The notes: generated by a model from the letters alone, not told the origin. DNA of 64,000 nucleotides from Flavobacterium psychrophilum (GCA_945879625.1 CAMCVA010000007.1:55549-119548), one strand, 5' to 3'. Positions 54,963-64,000 are shown, numbered from the stretch's first letter. Numbers and translations are program-made.

Positions 54963-55608
54963 AGAAGGCGGAAAAATCATATTAATTGCAACCACACTAA
55001 CGGTTTTTTTCTTGTTGTTGGCCGATAAATTTATCAGCACCATTTGGTTACTCAAAACCATCGAGTTACTTATTTTAGGTTTTCTGATTTTGATATTACA
55101 ATTCTTCCGAAATCCAACACGCGATGTAGAGGTAAACGACTACCACATTATAGCGCCAGTTGATGGCAAAGTAGTGGTAATTGAAGAAGTATTCGAAGAA
55201 GAATACTTCAAAGACAAACGACTTCAGGTGTCCATTTTTATGTCGCCCATCAACGTGCACGTAACGCGCTATCCGGTAAACGGAAAAGTGAAATTTAGCA
55301 AATATCATCCCGGAAAATACTTAGTCGCTTGGCACCCAAAGGCCAGTACCGAAAACGAACGCACCACCATTGTAGTAGAAAACCGTATTTTTGGCGAAAT
55401 TTTATACCGTCAAATTGCTGGAGCTTTAGCCCGCAGAATTGTAAACTACGCCGAAGAAGGTATGCAAGTTCGTCAGGGTACCGATGCCGGATTCATTAAA
55501 TTTGGATCTCGTGTTGATTTATTTTTACCGCTTGGCACCAAGGTTACCGTGAACTTGAATCAAAAAGCTGTTGGAGGCAAGACAATAATTGCAAACATAG
55601 AAGCATAG
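54952..55608 (+). CDS. psd: Phosphatidylserine decarboxylase
   Basis: Psd makes phosphatidylethanolamine from phosphatidylserine. The 218-residue protein is of the short type with two N-terminal hydrophobic segments. The proenzyme self-cleavage site reads IKFGSRVDLF, giving a pyruvoyl from Ser, with the His/Asp of IMVAPVDGKV-type blocks seen as IIAPVDGKVVVIEE and IFMSPINVHVTRYPVNGKVK. pssA is not adjacent. The start ATG overlaps the cdsA end by 11 bases. It fits with the cdsA-psd operon and the downstream ACBP. Confidence 0.93.
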   Translation: MFHKEGGKIILIATTLTVFFLLLADKFISTIWLLKTIELLILGFLILILQFFRNPTRDVEVNDYHIIAPVDGKVVVIEEVFEEEYFKDKRLQVSIFMSPINVHVTRYPVNGKVKFSKYHPGKYLVAWHPKASTENERTTIVVENRIFGEILYRQIAGALARRIVNYAEEGMQVRQGTDAGFIKFGSRVDLFLPLGTKVTVNLNQKAVGGKTIIANIEA

Positions 55609-55620
55609 AAGCATAAAAGC

Positions 55621-55887
55621 ATGAAGCCATCCTATTTAGATAGCCGTTTTGATGAAGCCGTTGCTCTTGCAACAGCTATGACACAGGCCTCTTTGCCGCA
55701 AGATGTGCAGTTGCGCTTGTATGCCTATTATAAACAAGCTACTCAAGGAAACGTCGAATTAAATCAAACCTCTACCTTTCATTTACGGGATGCATTCAAA
55801 ACCAATGCTTGGATGCAGATTAAACACCTTACTGTAGAGGAAGCAAAAGAGCAATACATCAGCCTTATTCTATCACTAGTAAAATAA
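55621..55887 (+). CDS. Acyl-CoA-binding protein
   Basis: This 88-residue helical protein matches ACBP: RFDEAVALATAMTQASLPQDVQLRLYAYYKQAT contains the conserved Tyr/Lys region for the acyl-CoA head group, and AWMQIKHLTVEEAKEQYI is the last helix. ACBP binds long-chain acyl-CoA esters and buffers them for lipid synthesis. Bacterial ACBP is uncommon outside Bacteroidota and some Proteobacteria. It follows psd by 12 bases, fitting an operon for lipid work. It is cytosolic. Confidence 0.9.
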   Translation: MKPSYLDSRFDEAVALATAMTQASLPQDVQLRLYAYYKQATQGNVELNQTSTFHLRDAFKTNAWMQIKHLTVEEAKEQYISLILSLVK

Positions 55888-55894
55888 TATTTCC

Positions 55895-56671
55895 ATGAAG
55901 TTACGGATACGCTTTGGTTGCTGTTTAATTTTGCTTGTCTTGGTTTCCTGTTCCCGAAAAAAACTCACCGAAGTGGTTGAAGTTCCATTACCCAGCAAAG
56001 AAGATAAAATGGTTATTGGAAACCCCGAAGATGTGAAAGGGGACGAAGGTACTTTTGAGATGGTAAAACTTCCCTACAATTACGAAGCCTTAGCGCCACA
56101 TATCGATGCGCTAACGGTAGAGATTCACTACTCCAAACACTACTTAACCTATACCAATAACCTGAATAAATTGGTTGCCACTCCCGAATTAGAACCCCTA
56201 ACGATAGAAGAAATCCTAAAAAAATCAGCTGCAACCAATCCAGATTTACGCAACAATGCCGGTGGATACTATAATCATGGATTCTTTTTTGAAGGCCTAA
56301 CCAGCAAAGCACCCAAAACACCAAAAGACACCCTAGCTAGTTTGATTACAAGAGATTTTGGCACATTCGAAGAATTTAAATCCCAATTCACTGCAGCCGC
56401 ATTAAAACAATTTGGCTCAGGATGGGCTTGGCTCATACTAGACAACACCGGAAAATTACAAGTGTGCAGCACTGCCAATCAAGATAATCCGTTGATGCCT
56501 GCTGCTACACTAAAAGGGACTCCGCTTTTGGCCTTAGATGTTTGGGAACACGCCTATTACTTGAACTACCAATACAAACGCAAAAAATACATTGATGCGT
56601 TTTTTAACATCATCAATTGGGCCAAAGTCACCGAGCGTTTCGAAAATGCTTCAACTCCAAACACGCCCTAA
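55895..56671 (+). CDS. Superoxide dismutase (Fe/Mn), predicted lipoprotein
   Basis: The 258-residue enzyme carries an N-terminal lipoprotein signal (MKLRIRFGCCLILLVLVSC, lipobox Cys at 19) and a linker of about 35 residues. The Fe/Mn SOD fold follows: IHYSKHYLTYTNNL with the first metal His, NNAGGYYNHGFFFE with the second His, GSGWAWLILDN, and LDVWEHAYYLNYQYKR with Asp and His. The enzyme would lie outside the cytoplasm, which is unusual for this metal class. It converts superoxide to hydrogen peroxide. It is 7 bases after ACBP. Metal choice (Fe or Mn) cannot be read. Confidence 0.9.
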   Translation: MKLRIRFGCCLILLVLVSCSRKKLTEVVEVPLPSKEDKMVIGNPEDVKGDEGTFEMVKLPYNYEALAPHIDALTVEIHYSKHYLTYTNNLNKLVATPELEPLTIEEILKKSAATNPDLRNNAGGYYNHGFFFEGLTSKAPKTPKDTLASLITRDFGTFEEFKSQFTAAALKQFGSGWAWLILDNTGKLQVCSTANQDNPLMPAATLKGTPLLALDVWEHAYYLNYQYKRKKYIDAFFNIINWAKVTERFENASTPNTP

Positions 56672-56727
56672 ATCAGTTGCAATCCACTCAACCTAAAATT
56701 CGAAAAATCGAGAATTTACACATTGCC

Positions 56728-57024
56728 ATGTGGTTGCTCAAAGATACCTGCTGGGTACTTTCGTATAAAACGGCCGGGATGTTCATGATTATACCCACTA
56801 TAAGCGTTGCGGTATATTTAACTTATAAATTACGAAAAACCACTACGGAGTTGTTACATAATTTGGCAGTCTGCTGTTGGATTATTGCCAATTCGGTTTG
56901 GATGACCGGCGAATTTTATGCCGAAGACTCCTATCGACCCTATGCTACTGTCTTTTTCGGAATCGGTTTATTGCTTATGGCTTACTATTATTTTATCGCA
57001 CAGTATAAAAAAACCCAAGACTAA
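56728..57024 (+). CDS. Conserved small membrane protein
   Basis: This 98-residue protein has three hydrophobic segments at about residues 11-30, 38-52 and 66-88, with WLLKDTCWVLSYKTAGMFMI at the start and a short basic tail (QYKKTQD). I read it as a conserved flavobacterial membrane protein of unknown function. The start is set at 56728 because the longer frame begins inside the sod gene and is not membrane-like. Its stop codon lies in the loop of the terminator that follows. Its position after sod may mean the same transcript. Confidence 0.6.
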   Translation: MWLLKDTCWVLSYKTAGMFMIIPTISVAVYLTYKLRKTTTELLHNLAVCCWIIANSVWMTGEFYAEDSYRPYATVFFGIGLLLMAYYYFIAQYKKTQD

Positions 57025-57036
57025 ATCTTGGGTTTT
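57010..57036. terminator. Terminator between small membrane gene and valS
   Basis: AAAACCCAAGA at 57010-57020 pairs with TCTTGGGTTTT at 57026-57036 around CTAAA. A and T tracts lie on both sides, so it acts on both convergent genes. Confidence 0.85.
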
Positions 57037-57040
57037 GTTT

Positions 57041-59674
57041 TTATTTTAAGCTGCTCAGGCGTTCTGCAATGGCTGTTATTTTGGCTAAGGCATCGGCTTC
57101 TTTTTTCCTTTCTATTGCCAAAACCGCTTCGGGAGCCCCGGCAACAAATCGTTCGTTGGACAACTTTTTTTGAACCGAAAGCAAAAAGCCTTGGGTATAC
57201 TTGAGTTCTTCTTCTAGTTTGGCTACTTCCTCCTCAATATTTATCGCACCCGTAATGGGAATAAAATACTCATTTGATTTTACACGAAACGACAAGGCTC
57301 CAGTTACTTTTTCTATCAGATACTCTAATTGGGAAATGTTGCCCAATTTGGTCACCACTGCGTCAAAATAGGTAGTAAAGCTGTCGTGGTTGATGACTTT
57401 TAATTCGATAGCGTCTTTGAACGGTAAATTTTTCTCTTTTCGAATGGTACGAATTCCAGAAATCACCTCAATTACGGTTTCAAATTGGGATATGATGGCT
57501 GCATCAAATGGTTTTTGGTCGGGCCAGGTTGATACAATCAGCGCTTCTTCGGTGGAACGAACTTGAATTAAATGCCAAATTTCTTCGGTGATAAACGGCA
57601 TAAACGGATGCAACAATTTCATGTTTTGCTCCATCATGTAAATCGCACTAGCAAAGGTAGATGCATCGATGGGTTGTTGATAAGCCGGCTTGATCATTTC
57701 TAAAAACCACGAACAAAAATCATCCCAAACCAATTTGTAAATGGCCATCAAGGCATCGGAAATGCGGTATTTTTCAAAATGATCTTCGATTTCAACCAAA
57801 GTCTGTTGCAATTTGGCTTCATACCAAGCCACTGCTGCTTTGGAAGATTCTGGTTGCGGAATGCTGTCGCTCACCTCCCAGCCCTTAATCAATTTGAAGG
57901 CATTCCATATTTTGTTGGTAAAGGCTTTTCCTTGGTTGCACAACTCCTCGTCAAACATGATGTCGTTTCCGGCAGAGGCGCTCAATAACAAGCCCACACG
58001 CACCCCGTCGGCACCAAATTGCGCGATTAAGTCGAGTGGATCGGGTGAATTCCCCAATGATTTCGACATTTTACGGCGAAATTTATCGCGCACCAAGCCC
58101 GTTAAATAGACATTGGTAAACGGTTTTTGGTCGGTGTATTCGTAGCCGGCAATGATCATACGCGCCACCCAGAAAAACAAAATATCAGGGCCGGTCACCA
58201 AATCATTGGTGGGGTAATAGTACTTAAATTCTGGATTTTCTGGATCCATAATTCCACCAAAAACTGACATTGGCCATAACCAAGACGAAAACCAGGTGTC
58301 CAAGGCATCGGCGTCTTGTCTAAGATTGGAAATAGTTAACTGAGTATTAGTTGTTTTTTCTTGGGCCAATTTCAACGCAGCTTCTATAGTTTCGGCTACC
58401 ACAAAATCTTCTTTTCCTTCACCGTAGTAATACGCCGGGATTTGTTGGCCCCACCACAATTGGCGAGAAATATTCCAATCGCGTACATTTTCTAACCAAT
58501 GGCGGTAGGTATTTTCGAATTTTTTGGGGTATAATTTTATTTCGTTGGTTTCTAATACGGCGGTAATGGCTGGTTTTACTAAATCTTCCATTTTAAGAAA
58601 CCACTGGTCAGACAAGCGCGGCTCGATAACTGCCTTGGTGCGCTCGGATGTTCCAACTTTGTTGAGGTGGATTTCGGTTTTGGCTAGAGCTCCGATTGCT
58701 TGCAACTCGACTGCTATTTCTTCGCGTACTACAAAACGATCTTTACCGGCATAGTGCATGCCGTGCGCCGATAAAGTGGCATCGTCATTAAATACATCGA
58801 TGATTTCGAGTTGGTGTTTGTCGCCCAGCATTTTGTCGTTTACGTCATGGGCTGGGGTTACTTTAAGGCAACCCGTTCCAAATTCGATATCAACGTATTC
58901 ATCGGTAATAATGGGAATTAAGCGATTGCAAATGGGCACACGCACTTGTTTGCCGTGTAAAGCTGTAAAACGGCCGTCGTTGGGATTGACGCAAATGGCC
59001 GTGTCGCCAAAAATGGTTTCCGGACGCGTGGTGGCAACGGTCAAGTAATCGGTTGTTCCTTCTATTTGATAGTTGATGTAGAATAATTTTCCTTGTTGTT
59101 CTTCGTAGATTACCTCTTCGTCTGACAAGGTGGTTTTGGCTTGTGGATCCCAATTGACCATGCGGTAGCCGCGGTAAATGAGGCCTTTGTTATACAAATC
59201 GACAAACGAACGAATTACCGAAGCCGACATGTCGGGATCCATGGTAAATTTGGTTCGGTCCCAATCACATGAAGCACCCAATTTTTTTAATTGGTCCAAG
59301 ATTACACCGCCATATTTGTGGGTCCATTCCCAGGCATGCGCCAAAAATTCTTCTCGCGTCAAGTCGTTTTTATCGATGCCTTGCTCCTTTAATTTGGCTA
59401 CTACCTTGGCTTCGGTAGCAATAGAGGCGTGATCAGTTCCAGGCACCCAACAGGCATTGAATCCTTTGAGTCGAGCACGGCGAATTAAAACGTCTTGTAT
59501 GGTATTGTTGAGCATGTGTCCCATGTGCAAAACTCCGGTTACGTTTGGCGGAGGAATTACAATGGTATAGGGAGTGCGCTGGTCGGGAGTAGAATGAAAA
59601 TAGTTGTTTTTCATCCAATAGTCGTACCATTTTTGTTCGATGGTTTTGGCGTCAAATTGATTCGGTAAGCTCAT
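57041..59674 (-). CDS. valS: Valine--tRNA ligase
   Basis: ValRS charges tRNA-Val and edits misactivated Thr. The 877-residue class I synthetase shows the HIGH-type HMGHMLNN (around residue 51), the editing domain with [19 protein letters not shown], and [16 protein letters not shown] (KMSKS loop). The anticodon-binding helices follow (from about 600), and a C-terminal coiled coil ([20 protein letters not shown]) is characteristic of ValRS. The length is normal. It has a 210-base upstream gap with no obvious T-box. It is soluble. Confidence 0.97.
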   Translation of the reverse strand: MSLPNQFDAKTIEQKWYDYWMKNNYFHSTPDQRTPYTIVIPPPNVTGVLHMGHMLNNTIQDVLIRRARLKGFNACWVPGTDHASIATEAKVVAKLKEQGIDKNDLTREEFLAHAWEWTHKYGGVILDQLKKLGASCDWDRTKFTMDPDMSASVIRSFVDLYNKGLIYRGYRMVNWDPQAKTTLSDEEVIYEEQQGKLFYINYQIEGTTDYLTVATTRPETIFGDTAICVNPNDGRFTALHGKQVRVPICNRLIPIITDEYVDIEFGTGCLKVTPAHDVNDKMLGDKHQLEIIDVFNDDATLSAHGMHYAGKDRFVVREEIAVELQAIGALAKTEIHLNKVGTSERTKAVIEPRLSDQWFLKMEDLVKPAITAVLETNEIKLYPKKFENTYRHWLENVRDWNISRQLWWGQQIPAYYYGEGKEDFVVAETIEAALKLAQEKTTNTQLTISNLRQDADALDTWFSSWLWPMSVFGGIMDPENPEFKYYYPTNDLVTGPDILFFWVARMIIAGYEYTDQKPFTNVYLTGLVRDKFRRKMSKSLGNSPDPLDLIAQFGADGVRVGLLLSASAGNDIMFDEELCNQGKAFTNKIWNAFKLIKGWEVSDSIPQPESSKAAVAWYEAKLQQTLVEIEDHFEKYRISDALMAIYKLVWDDFCSWFLEMIKPAYQQPIDASTFASAIYMMEQNMKLLHPFMPFITEEIWHLIQVRSTEEALIVSTWPDQKPFDAAIISQFETVIEVISGIRTIRKEKNLPFKDAIELKVINHDSFTTYFDAVVTKLGNISQLEYLIEKVTGALSFRVKSNEYFIPITGAINIEEEVAKLEEELKYTQGFLLSVQKKLSNERFVAGAPEAVLAIERKKEADALAKITAIAERLSSLK

Positions 59675-59893
59675 AGGTAAAAAATCTCAACGGTTTACTA
59701 TTGTATACAGTGTGTACTAGCCCCGATAGAAGCGGCATCCTTTTTTGAAGCATGAAAAAAAGATACAGCAGAAAGCGGGAAACAGCTGCAAAAGTAAAGA
59801 AATAGGCGCGTATAAAAAATTGTGATCGATATATTTGCGATTTGAGTAAAAGAAAGTATTTTTACCTGACTTTGATTTTAATCTATGCTCCCC

Positions 59894-60331
59894 ATGAAAA
59901 AATTTATCTACCTCTTGGCCTTGGTTGTAAGCGCTGCCGCTTTTGCTCAAAAAGGCGCTAAAATTGAATTTACAGCTCCCGAAAATACCATTGATTATGG
60001 CAAAGTATACAAAGACACCGATTCGGGTGTGCGCTCCTTTGAGTTTAAAAACACGGGTGATACCCCGTTAATTATAGCCGATGTGCAATCAACCTGTGGG
60101 TGCACCATTCCAACCAAACCGACAGAGCCAATTATGCCCGGAAAAACAGGGAAAATTGACGTGAAATACAACATGAGTCCGGGGCCCATTCGCAAAACCA
60201 TTACTGTGGAGTGCAATGCCGTGAACGTGGAGAACGGCAAAGTAGCTATCAAGATTAAAGGCGAAGTGCTGGTTCGGGAAAATGTGAATATACTCGAAAA
60301 GAAAAAGAGTGTTCCTACGAGTGATTACTAA
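59894..60331 (+). CDS. DUF1573 domain-containing secreted protein
   Basis: This 145-residue protein has a signal peptide (MKKFIYLLALVVSAAAFAQ) and a single DUF1573 (ASH/Ig-like) domain: IDYGKVYKDTDSGVRSFEF, NTGDTPLIIADVQSTCGCTI with the conserved Cys-Gly-Cys, and the strand LVRENVNIL at the C-terminus. The DUF1573 family is exported and common in Bacteroidota, with unknown function. The start at 59894 is preferred over 59885, as it begins the signal peptide. It is monocistronic with its own terminator. Confidence 0.88.
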   Translation: MKKFIYLLALVVSAAAFAQKGAKIEFTAPENTIDYGKVYKDTDSGVRSFEFKNTGDTPLIIADVQSTCGCTIPTKPTEPIMPGKTGKIDVKYNMSPGPIRKTITVECNAVNVENGKVAIKIKGEVLVRENVNILEKKKSVPTSDY

Positions 60332-60334
60332 TAT

Positions 60335-60361
60335 AAAGGCTTTCGAAAGAAAGCTTTTTTT
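60335..60361 (+). terminator. Terminator after the DUF1573 gene
   Basis: GCTTTC at 60339-60344 pairs with GAAAGC at 60349-60354 across GAAA, extended by A-T and one G-T pair, with a T tract to 60361. Confidence 0.75.
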
Positions 60362-60447
60362 ATGTCGGTATATCGGCAAATAATTGTGCGACTAACGCAT
60401 TGGGGTGCAACTAATTTTTTGCAAATTTGCAGCTCAATATAAATCCT

Positions 60448-61641
60448 ATGCCAAAAATTTCTCACAAAGGCAATGCCATGCCTGAATCGCCCATTCGCAA
60501 ATTGGTTCCGTATGCCGAAATTGCAAAAAAGAAAGGACACAACGTATATCACCTAAACATTGGACAACCCGACATTGAAACACCTCAAGTGGCAATGGAT
60601 GCGGTGCGAAATGTAGATTTTAAAATATTAGAATACAGCCATTCGGCAGGATTTGAAAGTTACCGAACCAAATTGGCGGCCTTCTACCAAAAAGGGGGCT
60701 TGCCAATAGAAGTAGCCGATATCATTATCTCCACAGGCGGATCTGAAGCCTTGCTTTTTGCCCTAGGAACGACCATGGATCAGGGCGATGAAATCATTAT
60801 TCCCGAACCTTTTTATGCCAATTACAATGGGTTTTCAGTAGCCTCGGGCGTAACGGTTGTGCCAGTAATTTCTAGTATTGAAACAGGATTTGCCTTGCCT
60901 CCTATTGCTGAATTTGAGAAACTCATTACGCCCAAAACCAAGGCGATACTAATTTGTAATCCCGGAAATCCTACTGGTTATTTGTATTCGCACGAAGAAT
61001 TGATGCAATTGGCCGAATTGGTTAAAAAACACGATTTATACCTAATCGCCGACGAGGTATACCGTGAATTTACCTATGATGGTGGCGTTCATTATTCAGT
61101 AATGAATTTACCTGGACTAGAAGAACATGCCATCATGATTGATTCGGTATCGAAACGCTACAGCATGTGCGGGGCGAGAATTGGCTGTATCGTTTCTAAA
61201 AACAAAGCCGTAATGGCCACGGCCATGAAGTTTGCTCAAGCGCGTTTGAGTCCGCCTACATTTGCACAGATTGCGAGTGAGGCTGCATTGGATACACCAC
61301 AAAGCTATTTTGACTCGGTGATTGCCGAATACAAGGAACGTCGCGATGTGTTGATTGCCGGATTGCAACAAATTCCAGGAGTTACGGTGGCTACACCCAA
61401 AGGAGCTTTTTATTGTATTGCTGCTTTGCCGGTAGACAACGCCGACACCTTTGCGCAATGGTTATTGGATTCCTATGATTTGAATGGAGAAACTGTAATG
61501 GTAGCACCTGCGGCTGGTTTTTACTCTACGCCTGGAGTAGGATTACAAGAAGTGCGCATTGCCTATGTGTTGAAAAAAAATGATTTGATTCGCGCCGTTG
61601 AAATCCTGAAAAACGCCATACAGGTATACAACAATAAGTAG
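60448..61641 (+). CDS. Class I pyridoxal-phosphate aminotransferase
   Basis: A 397-residue PLP-dependent aminotransferase of the aspartate aminotransferase class. Visible features are PESPIRKLVPYAEIAKKKGH, HLNIGQPDIETPQ, the IISTGGSEALLFALG block, LICNPGNPTGYLYSHEEL, LIADEVYREFTYDGG with the Asp that binds the cofactor, and SVSKRYSMCGARIGC with the Schiff-base Lys. The substrate specificity is unclear; relatives act on aspartate, tyrosine or other amino acids. The start is set at 60448, since the conserved MPKISHKG begins there. It is followed by a bidirectional terminator. No neighbouring biosynthetic gene helps assign the pathway. Confidence 0.9.
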   Translation: MPKISHKGNAMPESPIRKLVPYAEIAKKKGHNVYHLNIGQPDIETPQVAMDAVRNVDFKILEYSHSAGFESYRTKLAAFYQKGGLPIEVADIIISTGGSEALLFALGTTMDQGDEIIIPEPFYANYNGFSVASGVTVVPVISSIETGFALPPIAEFEKLITPKTKAILICNPGNPTGYLYSHEELMQLAELVKKHDLYLIADEVYREFTYDGGVHYSVMNLPGLEEHAIMIDSVSKRYSMCGARIGCIVSKNKAVMATAMKFAQARLSPPTFAQIASEAALDTPQSYFDSVIAEYKERRDVLIAGLQQIPGVTVATPKGAFYCIAALPVDNADTFAQWLLDSYDLNGETVMVAPAAGFYSTPGVGLQEVRIAYVLKKNDLIRAVEILKNAIQVYNNK

Positions 61642-61661
61642 AATTTTATTATCTAAATAAA

Positions 61662-61691
61662 AAAAAGGCTTCCCAAATGGGAAGCCTTTTT
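61662..61691. terminator. Bidirectional terminator
   Basis: AAAAAGGCTTCCC at 61662-61674 pairs with GGGAAGCCTTTTT at 61679-61691 across AAAT. It lies between the convergent aminotransferase and the large surface protein gene. Confidence 0.9.
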
Positions 61692-61708
61692 TTGTTCGGT
61701 TTTTGTAT

Positions 61709-64000
61709 TTATCGTTTTAAAGAGAAATGCGATTTAAAAGTGCTTGGATCTCCTTTTTCGTTTAGGTAGTCAATCTTAAACCAATAATCAGTAGACGGCA
61801 TTGGCTTCCCGTTAAAAGTTCCATCCCACCCCAATCCGCTGGGTTGAATTTGTTTGATTAGTTTACCAAATCGATCAAAGATGTAGATTTGTGAGTCGGG
61901 TTGATCAGCCAAATCAGAGATATTCCAATAATCATTATAGGTATCGTCATTTGGTGTAAAGAAATTTGGATAATCAATGATGCGCACTTCAACAGCAGGC
62001 AATTCACCGCAGGCATTTCGCACGACAATTTGGTGGAAACCAGATGTTAAATTAGTGAAATAGTTTTGCGTTTGGAATGGTCCACCATCCAATTGATACT
62101 CATATAATCCTTGTGGCTCCACATAGATTGTAACGAGTTGTTGATCGGTAAATTCGGTCGAAATTGTTGCAATTGCGGTAAGTGGTGGCAATGCTGGCGA
62201 TACTACAGCCGACACGACTGAAGAACATCCGGTAGCAATACTGGTCACTTTTACACTGTATGTACTTGGAATAGTTGCGTCAAAAGTACTGCTGTTTTGC
62301 CCTAATATAACTCCGTTTAAATCACTCCATTCAAAAGTATATTGCAACGGATCCATTTGTGTATCCAAAGTATAAATTGCACCTGGGTTTGGCACACCAA
62401 ATTCATCTACGCAAATAGTTCCTTCTTGTGGCAATCTAAATTCGGGTAAGGAACGGATGTATAAAGTTGCTGATAAAGAAGCTGTAGAACAACCTCCAAT
62501 TGTGGTGCTTGTAAAGTAGAACGTACTATATTCAGTTGGTGTACCCGAAATAGTTAATACACCTGCATTAAACTGAGCGACTAGCCCATAAGGAACCGTT
62601 CCTGATAATATAGCTGCTCCTGTTGCGCCGTTTCCAACTGTATACTGAATGGGTATAATGGGATCATTTACGCATAAGGTTTGTATCGCTGTACTTGGAG
62701 CCGATGTTAAGACCATCGTTACATTGGGTTTAATTTCTAAAGAACCTGTTAAGGAAGCGGAAGAACAGCCGCCAAATGTAGTAACTGTATAATTATAAGT
62801 ACCTACAAGTAGTGATGATCCAGAAATGGTTAACACGCCAGCTGAAAATGAAGAGGTAATTCCGGCAGGCATTCCAGTAAGTGTGGCACCCAAAGCACCA
62901 TTTCCTATGGTATAAAATATTGGCGTCAGGGCTGCTCCATTACAAATGGATTGGTTTGTAGTAGCCACTGCCGAAGTTAATGCGATTGTTGCAGTTGGAT
63001 TTACTTTGATGCTTCCTTGCACAGCAACCGATGGGCAGCCACCGCTGGTATTAATTTGAAAATTGAAAATACCTGCTTGAGCTGGCGTACCGCTTATGGT
63101 GAAAGTACCCGTAATAGAATCAAACACTCCTGTTACTCCTAATGGGAAACTTCCACTACCTGGAACCAATGCTGCATTTGTAGCACCATTTGCTACTAAA
63201 TAGGTGATTGGGGCAATCGGCGAATTGATACATAACTCCTGATTTGCTGTTGCAGGCAATGAAGTTAGGGTTATAGTTGCCGGTGGATTTACCGAAATTG
63301 ACCCACTTAATGTAGCTGTCAAACACCCATTTCCGGTAGTGACCAAAGTAAAATTGAAAGGAGATCCTGTAATTGATGCAGGTGTTCCCGAAATAGTGAT
63401 TGTTGATCCTACAAGCGAAGCTGTAACTCCAGTTGGTAAACCAGTAATAGTCGCTGCAGTAGCTCCTCCGCCAATGGTATAGGTAATTGGCGCGATGGAG
63501 TCGGTTAAACAGATGGTTTGAACAGCTGTAGTAGCTACAGAAGTCAATACTAACGTGTGGATCGGATTAACTGTAATACTTCCAGATTCTGTAGCCACTG
63601 CACAAGTATTTCCGGTGGTGGTGATGCTGTAGGCAAACGGTGATCCTGTGGTAGTAAATGGTGTTCCCGAGATAGTCAAAGTGGTTCCGGCAACTACTGC
63701 GTTTACTCCGGCTGGCAAGCCCGTTACGTTGGCTCCCGTTGCGCCGCCACCTAACGTATAGGTTATTGGCGTGATGGCTGTGTTGACGCACAAGGTTTGG
63801 CTTTCAGTTGATGCTACCGAGGTTAAAGCAATCGTATGAACTGGATTAACCGTGAAACTTGCTGATGCTGTTGCAATTGTACAGGTATTTCCTGTAGTAG
63901 AAATGTTAATGGTAAAAGGAGATCCAACTAAAGTGGTTGGACTACCCGAGATAGTCAAAGTTGTTCCAGTTACTGCCGCAGTGATTCCTGTTGGTAAACC
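61709..64000 (-). CDS. Large repetitive surface protein with T9SS type B sorting domain (N-terminus beyond right edge)
   Basis: The frame is open from 64000 to the stop at 61709, 763 codons, with no start inside, so only the C-terminal part is present; a TTG at 63958 is internal. Six units of about 72-80 residues repeat the pattern ITYTxGGGATxAxxTGLPxG, LTISGTP, a STTGNTC-type strand and a VNP-HTxxLTS step, a PKD/Ig-like fold. The last about 85 residues form the gliding-motility/T9SS type B C-terminal domain: FFTPNDDTYNDYWNISDL, IYIFDRFGKLIKQI, GWDGTFNGKPMPSTDYW, ending FSLKR. This directs export across the outer membrane. The repeats diverge toward the C-terminus. It is a probable adhesin or surface protein. 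Confidence 0.92.
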   Translation of the reverse strand, partial: GLPTGITAAVTGTTLTISGSPTTLVGSPFTINISTTGNTCTIATASASFTVNPVHTIALTSVASTESQTLCVNTAITPITYTLGGGATGANVTGLPAGVNAVVAGTTLTISGTPFTTTGSPFAYSITTTGNTCAVATESGSITVNPIHTLVLTSVATTAVQTICLTDSIAPITYTIGGGATAATITGLPTGVTASLVGSTITISGTPASITGSPFNFTLVTTGNGCLTATLSGSISVNPPATITLTSLPATANQELCINSPIAPITYLVANGATNAALVPGSGSFPLGVTGVFDSITGTFTISGTPAQAGIFNFQINTSGGCPSVAVQGSIKVNPTATIALTSAVATTNQSICNGAALTPIFYTIGNGALGATLTGMPAGITSSFSAGVLTISGSSLLVGTYNYTVTTFGGCSSASLTGSLEIKPNVTMVLTSAPSTAIQTLCVNDPIIPIQYTVGNGATGAAILSGTVPYGLVAQFNAGVLTISGTPTEYSTFYFTSTTIGGCSTASLSATLYIRSLPEFRLPQEGTICVDEFGVPNPGAIYTLDTQMDPLQYTFEWSDLNGVILGQNSSTFDATIPSTYSVKVTSIATGCSSVVSAVVSPALPPLTAIATISTEFTDQQLVTIYVEPQGLYEYQLDGGPFQTQNYFTNLTSGFHQIVVRNACGELPAVEVRIIDYPNFFTPNDDTYNDYWNISDLADQPDSQIYIFDRFGKLIKQIQPSGLGWDGTFNGKPMPSTDYWFKIDYLNEKGDPSTFKSHFSLKR

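Noticed and set aside
59675..59893. T-box or other riboswitch upstream of valS
   Set aside because: No T-box motif or anti-terminator was visible; T-boxes are also not expected in Bacteroidota.

Overview
The window looks like a piece of a freshwater- or marine-type Flavobacterium chromosome (Bacteroidota, Flavobacteriaceae). This rests on the gene content (type IX secretion C-terminal sorting domain, DUF2911, DUF5723, DUF1573, a fused CcsBA, proteorhodopsin with Blh), AT-rich intergenic DNA, starts without clear Shine-Dalgarno sequences, and many upstream boxes matching the Bacteroidota -7 element TAnnTTTG. It is dense housekeeping DNA with short gaps. I see no tRNA, rRNA, insertion sequence, phage or CRISPR array. 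One structured RNA gene, the SRP RNA (ffs), lies on the minus strand near 29.2 kb.

Layout. 0-1.6 kb: the N-terminus of a secreted surface protein leaving the left edge, a PH-domain membrane protein and an inverted heptamer repeat. 1.6-8.4 kb: cvfB-menD, a GNAT acetyltransferase, then gpx and the large cytochrome c maturation protein CcsBA. 8.5-11.9 kb: a tight plus-strand operon (DUF2520 protein, KdsC-type phosphatase, UbiA prenyltransferase, Maf, MscS-like) with overlapping ends. 12.1-16.4 kb: PIG-L deacetylase, a 34-residue membrane peptide and a sodium:solute symporter. 17.4-19.9 kb: SRPBCC protein, an SDR lacking the catalytic Tyr, and photolyase. 19.9-25.9 kb (minus): CAP lipoprotein, pdxH, rnz, STAS-like, pyrB and pyrR, then an ABC-F ATPase. 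26-29 kb: thioredoxin-fold lipoprotein, small transaldolase, SDR. 29.1-32.2 kb: ffs, glutaminyl cyclase, and divergent proteorhodopsin and blh genes bracketed by two nearly identical terminators. 32.3-44.7 kb: dnaK, sdaA, panB, an RluA-type synthase, DUF5723 protein, ALDH, RluD-type synthase with a PASTA protein, ddl-coaD, Nudix, pyrE-SRPBCC. 45.3-50.2 kb: a complete three-gene peptide exporter (C39 peptidase-ABC, HlyD, TolC) with no precursor peptide beside it. 50.2-57.0 kb: birA, rsfS, ftsH, LUD, cdsA, psd, ACBP, a lipoprotein superoxide dismutase and a small membrane protein. 57-64 kb: valS, DUF1573 protein, a class I aminotransferase and the C-terminal part of a large repetitive T9SS-exported protein running off the right edge.

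How parts may work together. Rhodopsin with Blh gives a light-driven proton pump with its own retinal-forming enzyme (the carotenoid genes are elsewhere). The photolyase cluster is a second light-related locus. pyrR-pyrB and pyrE serve pyrimidine synthesis. cdsA, psd and ACBP serve phospholipid and acyl-CoA metabolism next to the membrane protease FtsH. No single gene set here is clearly a new biological system. The best candidates for a closer look are the terminator-bracketed rhodopsin/blh cassette, the Tyr-less SDR of the photolyase operon, the orphan C39 exporter, and the 34-residue partner of the symporter.
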